Source of the DNA: Glycomyces buryatensis
Lineage (GTDB): Bacteria > Actinomycetota > Actinomycetes > Mycobacteriales > Micromonosporaceae
Assembly (NCBI RefSeq): GCF_004912275.1
Contig: NZ_STGY01000056.1
Location: 62,001 to 126,000, forward strand
Direction of reading: 5' to 3'
DNA length: 64,000 bases
The position numbers and the translations under genes were made by a program. This document shows positions 42,788 through 49,471 of this stretch, piece after piece (the stretch's first letter is position 1; each line of letters begins with the position of its first letter). The notes beneath the pieces are model-generated. The model made no database searches. It saw only the letters and a list, made by a program, of their open reading frames with translations, and was not told where the DNA came from.

Positions 42788-43234
42788 TCACGCGGCCGCG
42801 ATGCTCAGTACCGGTGGCGGCCGCTCGCTTCGCTCGGCGAGGGCACGATCGACGATGCTTTTCGAGACGCTGAGGCGTAGGGCGATCTCGGAGCGTTTGA
42901 GCCCCTGGTCGCGCAGCTTGCGTACGGCCATGTCTCGTTCAGTCGGAGTCAGGTTCGGTGCGGGCGCCTCGCCGTTCATGGCTCGGTCGACCGCGACCTG
43001 GTCGACCAGTTTGGGGTCAAATGCCGGCGGATGCTGTGGCAGTTGCACGTCGGCGGCGAGGAGCGCGTCGGCGCGGATCACCGCCTCCCAGCATCTGCCG
43101 CAGGCGACCTTGTTCTTGCCGCTGCGGTAGAGCGGATGCTCGGTCTTGCAGCGGCGGGTCGCGGCTTCGGCGAGCGGATGCGTATAGCTGAAGTGCGGAG
43201 CGTGCGGACGGGAGATTCGGCGGGGGCGGCTCAT
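42788..43234 (-). CDS. Putative regulator with C-terminal HTH and CxxC segment
   Basis: This 148-residue protein has a basic N-terminus with spaced cysteines (RRCKTEHPLYRSG, CGRCWEA) that may bind zinc, and a C-terminal resolvase/sigma-type helix-turn-helix (TPTERDMAVRKLRDQGLKRS, then EIALRLSVSKSIVDRAL). It is probably a DNA-binding regulator of the operon. The ATG overlaps the stop of the first gene. Confidence 0.62.
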   Translation of the reverse strand: MSRPRRISRPHAPHFSYTHPLAEAATRRCKTEHPLYRSGKNKVACGRCWEAVIRADALLAADVQLPQHPPAFDPKLVDQVAVDRAMNGEAPAPNLTPTERDMAVRKLRDQGLKRSEIALRLSVSKSIVDRALAERSERPPPVLSIAAA

Positions 43235-43476
43235 GATGCGGCCACCGCCGAGGTGCCCAGGCGCCGAATTTCGGCGGTCAGGTCGATGACGATCTCGTAT
43301 TCGGCGTCGGTGTCGTCGAGGCCGCCGGTGATCCAGTTCCGGTACGTCGCATAGTCGATGTCGAGGAACTTCATGATCTTCGACGGGAGGATTCCCCGAG
43401 CGCGCATACGCAGCGCCTTGATGGCGGTAGCGGCATCACCCTTCAAGTCGAGGTTCTCGGTGTTGACAGACTGCAA
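43231..43476 (-). CDS. First gene of the long operon: small HTH-like protein
   Basis: This 81-residue protein (ALRMRARGILPSKIMKFLDI, then DYATYRNWITGG) looks like a phage-type helix-turn-helix. I chose TTG 43476, with GAAAGGAA just upstream; an ATG at 43515 in the same frame has no ribosome site. A leader of about 440 nt separates it from the rrn-leader-like box. Confidence 0.55.
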   Translation of the reverse strand: MQSVNTENLDLKGDAATAIKALRMRARGILPSKIMKFLDIDYATYRNWITGGLDDTDAEYEIVIDLTAEIRRLGTSAVAAS

Positions 43477-43728
43477 AGGAATTTCCTTTCGGTTGCGCCG
43501 CAATGAGTGCGGCATGGTGAACGACCGGCGCGGTTCGCGCTGCCGTGAAACGAAAATGGGGAAGGTCTGTGAGGTGCGGCGGAGCGGGGCTCGACGCCGC
43601 GAAGGGGCTGAATCGTGTTCAGGGGCGGGGGCGCGGACTGGTCCGCGCCCCCGCGGCCTGGGTGCGCCCGTCGGACGTTGAGAACGACGACGGGCCGGTG
43701 GTGTCTCGCCAGTGTTTGCGGCGAGAGT

Positions 43729-43913
43729 GCGCTGTGTCCCTCCGCTCAGGGTTGGTCCCGGTCTCGAGGAGGCCCGTTATTCCCCAGTCAGGGAATGGGC
43801 CCGTGGCTCCCGGTGAGGGAGTGGTCGTCCTTGCTTGCCGGGACGTTCCGGCCACGGCGCGATCTGCGCGGCGACGGGAACAGTTCAAACACCCTGTTGA
43901 GTTCTCAAACAAC
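43729..43913 (-). ncRNA. rrn-leader-like RNA element, copy A
   Basis: Read on the minus strand, the element begins with GTTGTTTGAGAACTCAACAG, followed by GGGTGTTT, then ACGGGCCTCCTCG and finally GGGACACAGCGC. The first block matches, from memory, the conserved TTGAGAACTCAA box of actinobacterial rRNA leaders, where antitermination and processing signals lie. The same three blocks occur in the same order in copy B. This copy lies in the untranslated leader of the 20-kb operon. No protein is encoded here. Confidence 0.55.
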
Positions 43914-44005
43914 GCACCCCGCTGTCAGACCGCAATTGGCCCTCCAACGAACTTCCAGAGCTGGTGACCGTTTGGACAGAAACCCAGGAAGCGATTTGGT
44001 TGGTT

Positions 44006-44067
44006 CATGGTAGGCATACCATGAAGCTACCGTCAACCTACCAATGGAAGTTTTTTGGTAGGTCCTC
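44006..44067. promoter_or_regulatory. Operator/promoter region of GntR1
   Basis: CATGGTAGGCATACCATG (44006-44023) is an inverted repeat. Related GGTAGG/CCTACC half-sites follow at about 44027-44063. The region lies between the long minus-strand operon and the gntR-nudix pair. It is the probable operator through which this GntR protein represses both directions, as KorSA-type regulators do in AICEs. Confidence 0.65.
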
Positions 44068-44111
44068 ATGGAAGGGCTATGGTTGGGTGCTGGTCCGGAT
44101 TAGGGGGAGGC

Positions 44112-44861
44112 ATGGCTAAACCACCAACCAAGGCTGAGACGGTCGCCAATGCTCTTGGCGCGCTGATTCTCAAGGGCACCTACAAAGCAGGAGACTGGCT
44201 TCCAGCCGAACGCGAGCTGGCAGACCAGTACGAGGTCGATCGCTCGACGGTGCGCAGAGCGGTGCGGATGCTCGCAGAGCAAGAACTGGTCGTCATCAAG
44301 TCCGGGGTCGGCGCGCAGGTCAGGGCAGGCGAAACTCTTCAACGAGATGCGGCTGATGTGACCCGCCAGGTGGGCGACTGGCGAGGAGTGCACGTCTCCA
44401 TCACTCAGTCCGGAAGGGAACCCTTCACGGAGACCAAAGTGTCTGAGGCGGTCGCTGATGCTCGCCTCGCGCGATGGCTTGGGGTCACCACAGGAGCGCC
44501 TCTAGTTGAGCGCGCACGACTTCAAGGTGTCGTCGGCGACCCGCCATTCCAGATTTCGACTACGTGGATTCCGCCTGAGACGATGGCGGAGTTTCCGGCC
44601 CTCATGCAGGTCAACACCGGTCCCGGTGGCATCTACTCTCGATTCGAGGAGAAGGGGCACGACCTCATGTTCGAAGAATCCGTCACCTGCCGGCTCCCGA
44701 GAGCCCACGAACAAGAAGTTCTGGAGATCGAGGCGAGCCAGCCAGTCCTCACGACCTGGCGACGGTGCTACGACCAGCGGGAACGAATCATGGAGGTCAC
44801 GAACAAGATCATCGTCGGTGAGCGACATGATGTGATCTACCGCTTTGGAGGACGGCCGTGA
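44112..44861 (+). CDS. GntR/UTRA transcriptional regulator (repressor of element)
   Basis: This 249-residue regulator has an N-terminal GntR winged helix (LPAERELADQYEVDRSTVRR, then AVRMLAEQELV) and a C-terminal UTRA ligand domain (about 80-245). By place and type it is the counterpart of AICE repressors such as KorSA. The ATG at 44112 follows TAGGGGGAGG; reading frames reaching further upstream are not needed. It is divergent from the transfer/replication operon and coupled to the NUDIX gene. Confidence 0.85.
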   Translation: MAKPPTKAETVANALGALILKGTYKAGDWLPAERELADQYEVDRSTVRRAVRMLAEQELVVIKSGVGAQVRAGETLQRDAADVTRQVGDWRGVHVSITQSGREPFTETKVSEAVADARLARWLGVTTGAPLVERARLQGVVGDPPFQISTTWIPPETMAEFPALMQVNTGPGGIYSRFEEKGHDLMFEESVTCRLPRAHEQEVLEIEASQPVLTTWRRCYDQRERIMEVTNKIIVGERHDVIYRFGGRP

Positions 44862-45409
44862 CCATCGCAGACCGGGATCCCGACATCAAACAAGTGGCGA
44901 GCAAAGTCGCATATCAGAACCCCTACATGACCCTCAGGGAAGATGAGATCGAGAGGCGTGACGGTTCGAGAGGCATCTACTCGGTCGTCGAGAAGCCCGA
45001 CTTCGCGCTCATCGTTCCTGAGGAGTCGGATGGGTTCTGGCTGGTCGAACAGTTCCGTTACCCTGTTGGCGCTCGAAGCTGGGAGTTCCCGCAGGGAACG
45101 TTTCCACAGGGCAAGACCGGCACGGCAGAAGCTCTTGCTACTGCGGAACTGGCCGAGGAGACCGGCATAGCTGCTGGCCAGCTTGAGAAGATCGGGTTTC
45201 TTTACTGCGCAAAGGGAATGAGCAGCCAAGGATTCCACATCTTCGTGGCAACCGAGCTTCAGCACGGCACTCCAAACCGGGAGACCGAGGAACAAGACAT
45301 GATCCACAAGTGGTTCAGCCGAGCCGACGTCGAAACGATGATCAAAGCCGGCGAAATCACGGATGACTCCACGATCGCGGCCTACGCGTTGGTGATGCTG
45401 AGCAACTGA
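44858..45409 (+). CDS. NUDIX hydrolase, candidate Pif-like immunity protein
   Basis: This 183-residue NUDIX-fold protein resembles ADP-ribose pyrophosphatases (WEFPQGTF; AELAEETGI). The NUDIX box is degenerate: the first Glu is replaced by Lys and the Arg of REUxEE by Ala, while the EE pair and final G remain. In the Streptomyces element pSAM2, the NUDIX-motif protein Pif blocks redundant transfer between element carriers, and this gene sits in the matching regulatory spot. Its GTG overlaps the gntR stop. Whether it still hydrolyses nucleotides is doubtful. Confidence 0.75.
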   Translation: MTIADRDPDIKQVASKVAYQNPYMTLREDEIERRDGSRGIYSVVEKPDFALIVPEESDGFWLVEQFRYPVGARSWEFPQGTFPQGKTGTAEALATAELAEETGIAAGQLEKIGFLYCAKGMSSQGFHIFVATELQHGTPNRETEEQDMIHKWFSRADVETMIKAGEITDDSTIAAYALVMLSN

Positions 45410-45437
45410 ACTGGGAACAGCTTGTTCCAGAACCTGC

Positions 45438-45489
45438 TTGGGGCCTGACATCCGTGACGGATGTCAGGCCCCATTCTCTTGCCCGCGAG
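45438..45489 (+). terminator. Terminator hairpin, copy 1 of a 52-bp direct repeat
   Basis: GGGGCCTGACATCC pairs with GGATGTCAGGCCCC, giving a 14-bp stem ending before ATTCTCTT. The 52-bp block from TTGGGGCC to CCCGCGAG is identical to 47761-47812. Here it lies 29 bp after the NUDIX stop and also terminates minus-strand RNA coming from copy B. Confidence 0.85.
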
Positions 45490-45501
45490 TGCGGGCGGGT
45501 G

Positions 45502-45659
45502 GCGCTGTGTCCCCAGCGCTGTGGGCGTCCCGGATCGAGGAGGCCCGTAGCTCTTGTTCGAGCGGGCGACCTTGCACACCGGGCCGTATTCCTGCCCCCA
45601 CGCGGCACGTCGACCGGCGGGACAGGAACCACAAACACCCTGTTGAGATCTCAAACAAC
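45502..45659 (-). ncRNA. rrn-leader-like RNA element, copy B
   Basis: This diverged copy of the element at 43729 carries GCGCTGTGTCCC (45502), CGAGGAGGCCCGT (45536) and a 27-base box differing from copy A by one position (TTGAGATCTCAA instead of TTGAGAACTCAA). On the minus strand it would be transcribed from the GntR2 operator region towards the hairpin at 45438. The likely product is a short RNA of about 300 nt, with no gene behind it. Confidence 0.5.
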
Positions 45660-45777
45660 ACGCTTCGTCGTCGAGTCGCGAGCGACTGTTCGACAGAGCG
45701 AATGCCTTGGGCTGCTTCACACACCGGTGGCGTTTGCCGCAGCACCTGACATTCAGAGCCGCCTTGTACGTCAAGGC

Positions 45778-45897
45778 GTGTAGTGCTACACACGACTGTA
45801 TCGTGTAGTACTACGCATGTCAACCTGGGGTCCAAATCACCCGCCTGCCTGCGAAGATGCTTGCGAGTTCACGGCAAGCTATTGTGTAGTAGTACAC
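45778..45897. promoter_or_regulatory. Three GntR2 operator sites
   Basis: The inverted repeat GTGTAGTACTACAC, or near variants, occurs at 45778-45791, 45803-45816 and 45884-45897. The last site is 28 bp upstream of the gntR start. The layout implies autoregulation and control of a divergent minus-strand promoter. Confidence 0.8.
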
Positions 45898-45925
45898 GGT
45901 GTACCACGGAGTTAGGAGGACTGCG

Positions 45926-46687
45926 GTGTCGCCGAAAGTTCAACGCACGAAAGCGGCCTACGAGCAGATCTACGAAGACCTGCGCGACAAGATCGCCAAT
46001 GACGATCTGGCTGTCGGCGACAAGGTGCCCTCGGCACGGCAGCTCGCCGACGATTGGGATGTGCAGCCCAACACCGCTATGAAGGCGTTGACCGTGCTGC
46101 GGCGCGAGGGGCTCACCGAGACGATCCTTGGGAAGGGAACCTTCGTCCGCGACCAACAGGCTCACAGGACCGCCCAGGACCGGCTTCGCTCGATCCGCAG
46201 TTCAGGGCGGATTTACCCCGACAACGAATACGCGCGCATCCTCGAAACCGAGCTGGTGCCTGCGCCGGAACCGGTCGCGGTAGCCCTAGGGCTCGAGACC
46301 GGATCCCCGGTGATCCGTCGTCTGCGCGTGACGATCAATCGGGAATCTGAGACGCCGGTCTCCGTGTCGACAAGCTGGTTCAACGGAAGCCTCGCCACCA
46401 CTTCTCCAGACCTGCTCGTGGCGGAGCGACTTCCGGAAGGAACGCCCGCGTATATCGAGCGCACCACCAACCGGCGTATCACCGCGGGCCGTGACCAGTC
46501 CGCGGCTTCGGCCGCCGCCGAGCGCGACGCCGAACTGCTTCAGGTCGAGGTCGGCTCGCCGATTAAACGAGGCCGGAACTGGTTGACCGACGCGGAGGGC
46601 GACGTCGTCGAGTACGGCGAGTCCGTGAGTGTTGCCGACCGCTGGTCGACCTACAGCTACGAGATCCACTCCGAGACAGAGGACTGA
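45926..46687 (+). CDS. GntR/UTRA transcriptional regulator of the purC cassette
   Basis: This 253-residue regulator has a GntR winged helix (SARQLADDWDVQPNTAMKAL) and a UTRA domain (about 75-245; ETGSPVIRRLRVTINRES). GTG 45926 follows TTAGGAGGA. It is distinct from the first GntR protein and has its own set of palindromic operators. It shares a transcript with the purC homologue, four bases away, so its ligand may be a metabolite of that enzyme. Confidence 0.85.
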   Translation: MSPKVQRTKAAYEQIYEDLRDKIANDDLAVGDKVPSARQLADDWDVQPNTAMKALTVLRREGLTETILGKGTFVRDQQAHRTAQDRLRSIRSSGRIYPDNEYARILETELVPAPEPVAVALGLETGSPVIRRLRVTINRESETPVSVSTSWFNGSLATTSPDLLVAERLPEGTPAYIERTTNRRITAGRDQSAASAAAERDAELLQVEVGSPIKRGRNWLTDAEGDVVEYGESVSVADRWSTYSYEIHSETED

Positions 46688-46691
46688 GATT

Positions 46692-47522
46692 GTGCAACTA
46701 CTTCACTCCGGCAAGGTAAGGGATGTCTACGAGGACCGCGGCGACATCATCCTCGTCGCCTCCGACAAGGTCTCCGTCTACGACGTCGTCCTCCCGACCC
46801 CGATCCCCGAGAAGGGGAAGTTCCTGACCGCGTTGAGCTTGTGGTGGTTCAACCAACTCGCCGACCTCGTACCCAACCACGTCATCTCGGCTGACGACGT
46901 CCCTGCCGAATTCGCGGGACGTGCGATCCGCTGCAAGAAGTTGGAGATGCTGCCGGTCGAGTGCATCGCCCGCGGCTACCTGGCCGGCCTCGGTCTGCGC
47001 GAGTACACGCGCGATGGGGCGATCTCCGGCGTGCAGCTCCCCGAGGGACTGCTTGAAGGTTCCAAGCTGCCCGAGCCGGTTTTCACCCCGACGACGAAGG
47101 CCACTGAAGGCCACGACGAGTTCATCACCTTCGACGACGTCGCCAAGTCCATTGGATCCGATACCGCCGACCGACTCAAGGAACTGACCATCGAGGTCTA
47201 CAGCCGCGGCGCCGAGATCGCCGCCGAGCGCGGCATCATCATCGCCGATACCAAGTTCGAGTTCGGCTTCGACGCAGACGGCGCCCTGGTCCTCGGCGAC
47301 GAGATATTGACGTCGGACTCCTCCAGGTTCTGGCCTGCCGACGAGTGGGAGCCCGGGCGGCCGCAGTACGCCTTCGACAAGCAGTTCGTGCGCGACTGGG
47401 CGTCCTCGACCGGATGGAACAAGCAAGCGCCGGCACCCGAGGTCCCCGACGAGATCGTCGAGGCGACGAGGGCGCGTTACCGTGAGGCCTACGAGCGCAT
47501 CACCGGGGAGACGTGGAAGTAA
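46692..47522 (+). CDS. purC: SAICAR synthetase homologue carried by the element
   Basis: PurC condenses CAIR with aspartate using ATP, a step of purine biosynthesis. This 276-residue copy has the family motifs GKVRDVYE, DKVSVYDVVLPTPIPEKG, LPVECIARGYL, FTPTTKA and DSSRFWPADEWEPG, all apparently intact. GTG 46692 gives the normal N-terminus. Its setting, on a conjugative element behind a GntR regulator, is unusual, since purC normally sits in the chromosomal pur operon. It may serve an element-specific nucleotide pathway or supply purine intermediates. Confidence 0.88.
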   Translation: MQLLHSGKVRDVYEDRGDIILVASDKVSVYDVVLPTPIPEKGKFLTALSLWWFNQLADLVPNHVISADDVPAEFAGRAIRCKKLEMLPVECIARGYLAGLGLREYTRDGAISGVQLPEGLLEGSKLPEPVFTPTTKATEGHDEFITFDDVAKSIGSDTADRLKELTIEVYSRGAEIAAERGIIIADTKFEFGFDADGALVLGDEILTSDSSRFWPADEWEPGRPQYAFDKQFVRDWASSTGWNKQAPAPEVPDEIVEATRARYREAYERITGETWK

Positions 47523-47743
47523 TGGCAGAACCGCAGAAGATCAACGAGCACGAGGTCATCGAGAAGATCAAGCAGTTGCTGGTCGACGAGGGGCTCGATC
47601 CCCAGGTGGTCAGCTACCACGACGTCTCGGTGGGGGTCAATCGAATGCTTCGCGGTCTCGGCATCGAGACCTACCTCGACATCACCAACACCATCGACCG
47701 GTCCTGGCCTTCGAAGCGCGAAGAGACCGACAGTCCCTGGTAG
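47522..47743 (+). CDS. Small unknown protein coupled to purC
   Basis: This 73-residue protein begins at an ATG sharing one base with the purC stop (TAATG). The sequence (INEHEVIEKIKQLLVDEGLD; GVNRMLRGLGIETYLDITNT) is charged and helical at the start. It is not PurS, which it might be mistaken for by position. Tight coupling suggests it acts with the PurC homologue. Confidence 0.68.
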   Translation: MAEPQKINEHEVIEKIKQLLVDEGLDPQVVSYHDVSVGVNRMLRGLGIETYLDITNTIDRSWPSKREETDSPW

Positions 47744-47760
47744 CCCCGTTCCTCGGCCTT

Positions 47761-47812
47761 TTGGGGCCTGACATCCGTGACGGATGTCAGGCCCCATTCT
47801 CTTGCCCGCGAG
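47761..47812 (+). terminator. Terminator hairpin, copy 2 of the 52-bp direct repeat
   Basis: Identical to 45438-45489. It lies 17 bp after the small gene and closes the gntR-purC cassette. With copy 1 it brackets 2.3 kb. Confidence 0.85.
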
Positions 47813-47848
47813 ATCGGTCGACGTGTCCACCCGAAGACCGATCGTACG

Positions 47849-47932
47849 ATGATCTACCTGGCATGCAACCCCGTCGACATGACCGAGGTCTATGTCGGTG
47901 ACGAACTCGAACAGCTAGTCATCGTTCGCTGA
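47849..47932 (+). CDS. Possible micro-ORF
   Basis: A 27-codon frame (IYLACNPVDMTEVYVGDELE) has coding-like third positions but no strong ribosome site and lies after the terminator. It may be the remnant of a larger gene. Kept only as a possibility. Confidence 0.25.
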   Translation: MIYLACNPVDMTEVYVGDELEQLVIVR

Positions 47933-48202
47933 CAAGGGTTGGAATCTGCCAGATATCGGGCAAACCCTGGTATCAGCAGGGAGATTGTGACTGTAGTACC
48001 GACTGTCGTCGAGATTGAATTTCACGGTCTTGCCACATTCGGGACAAGTTCTTTTTTCGAAATTTGGCGCTGCGAGGATCACGGGGTCTGAGCCGGAGGT
48101 CGCTTGGGAGACACCCTTGACAGCTGGTTTGAGGTCGTTCTGTAGCGCGATCAATCGATCGTTGGCAAAGAATTTTCGAACAGGTTTGGGTCGGGGCGAC
48201 AT
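47915..48202 (-). CDS. Small zinc-ribbon-like protein, third gene of TA set
   Basis: This 95-residue protein has a basic N-terminus and a probable zinc knuckle (CPECGKTVKFN with a later CPISG). The ATG at 48202 follows AAGGA at eight bases; an ATG nine bases upstream lies too close to that site. It starts just after the toxin stop and so belongs to the same transcript. No family is recognised. Confidence 0.6.
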   Translation of the reverse strand: MSPRPKPVRKFFANDRLIALQNDLKPAVKGVSQATSGSDPVILAAPNFEKRTCPECGKTVKFNLDDSRYYSHNLPADTRVCPISGRFQPLSANDD

Positions 48203-48203
48203 C

Positions 48204-48656
48204 TCATACATCCTTCGAGGAAGGCCAGAATGCGGGTGGGTCGGTTCGGGGATTGATGATTTTCAGACGCTCGCGGCTTCCAGGATTGACCGCTCGCAGC
48301 TGGATCATGAGCTGTCCGGCAGCCTGTTCGAGCTCCTTCACCGCGAGTGGCAGCGCCGCAGAGACGGTCCCGATGGCGAGGCCGAGACCCTCCAACCCGG
48401 GGTGCTTCTGCCGGTACTCGATCCTATGGAGACCGGACTTGGCGATAGCCTCCACTTCGAGCTGGCGTTTCATCTGCTTGACGTCGTTGGTCACGACCGC
48501 TTGATAGCCGTGCTCCGCCGCACGCGGGTAGAGGTCCAGATCCTTCGTGCCCGACCAGGACTTGTCGATTACGTGATCGCACTGGTGATTGCGCATGAAT
48601 GCGCGGATCGCCTCGACCAGCTGCCTCGGGACGTTCTCATCGAAAAGCAGCTGCAA
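48204..48656 (-). CDS. vapC: VapC45-type toxin (DUF5615, PIN-like)
   Basis: This 150-residue protein has the DUF5615/Mut7-C PIN-like pattern: the acidic start LLFDENVP, the central SGTKDLDLYPRAAEHGYQAV and VTNDVKQM. These residues would form the nuclease site. Mycobacterium tuberculosis VapC45 (Rv2019) is the closest named example I recall. It follows the antitoxin gene by two bases. Confidence 0.8.
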   Translation of the reverse strand: MQLLFDENVPRQLVEAIRAFMRNHQCDHVIDKSWSGTKDLDLYPRAAEHGYQAVVTNDVKQMKRQLEVEAIAKSGLHRIEYRQKHPGLEGLGLAIGTVSAALPLAVKELEQAAGQLMIQLRAVNPGSRERLKIINPRTDPPAFWPSSKDV

Positions 48657-48658
48657 CG

Positions 48659-49309
48659 CTAAGCCACCGCATGGAGGAGTGGTCGGCTCGCCTCGGTGTA
48701 GGAATCGACGTACTCAGCGAAGTCGAGCGCGTCATTTGCAGCGTCGGCGGAGACCGAGGGGTAGTAGTCCCGGATCTCGGCAGAGGGGACGCCGTCGCGC
48801 ATGAGGCCAGCGACGTCCTCGAACGGTACTCGGGTGCCTTCGATAACCGGCTCTCCACCGCGGATGCCCGTGTCGATGATCATGTGCGGGCGTGGTCGCA
48901 GAAGGTCAGGAACTTGGCGGCCCTGGTGGTAGTAGGGCTTGAGGATGTCGACGACCTCGACGATGACCTGCTGCCCTGGACGCCTAAGGAGATCGGTTCC
49001 GCGATCGTGTTCGACGAGGTAGATGGTGCTGGCATCGCCGACGAGGGTGTACCGGGACAGATGGTCCATTTCCCCGGAGTCGCGCAGCTTGTTCAGCGCC
49101 TTGCGGATTTTCTGCAGTGAGAACTGCTCCCGCAGCGAAACGAAGGTCCGCAACGCGATCAGGTCCCGGAAGGAGTACAGGATGGGCCGTTCTTCGGAGA
49201 TCTCAGGCTGCAACAGCGGCTTGGATTCACCGCGGGGGCGACGCCAGTAGGCTAGCTGGCGCATCGTCGCGCCGGTGAGAGCAGCGGCGAGCTTTGGTTC
49301 ATATGTCAT
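48659..49309 (-). CDS. vapB: VapB45-type antitoxin (DUF433 with N-terminal HTH)
   Basis: This 216-residue protein has a MerR-like helix-turn-helix at the start (LAAALTGATMRQLAYWRR), a linker domain and a C-terminal DUF433 domain (GEPVIEGTRVPFEDVAGLMRDG). This is the layout of VapB45/Rv2018-type antitoxins, which bind the DUF5615 toxin and repress the operon. The ATG at 49309 follows AAAGGAAG; GTG 49360 is an alternative. Confidence 0.82.
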   Translation of the reverse strand: MTYEPKLAAALTGATMRQLAYWRRPRGESKPLLQPEISEERPILYSFRDLIALRTFVSLREQFSLQKIRKALNKLRDSGEMDHLSRYTLVGDASTIYLVEHDRGTDLLRRPGQQVIVEVVDILKPYYHQGRQVPDLLRPRPHMIIDTGIRGGEPVIEGTRVPFEDVAGLMRDGVPSAEIRDYYPSVSADAANDALDFAEYVDSYTEASRPLLHAVA

Positions 49310-49471
49310 TTGCTTCGCCACTTCCTTTCTGGCGTTTGTTTCGATGTCCGCATTGACCATGGTATGCGATGAAGGGGGGATCCGCGCATCCTCCAAAGGG
49401 ATGATGAAGCTCTTCGGAGAACAGTGTTCGCACTGGTACAACCCGCAGCGGACTGGCACGTGGGCGTTCCG

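Noticed and set aside
47522-47743. PurS, because it directly follows purC
   Set aside because: The sequence lacks the PurS pattern and the neighbours purQ and purL are absent; it is an unrelated small protein.
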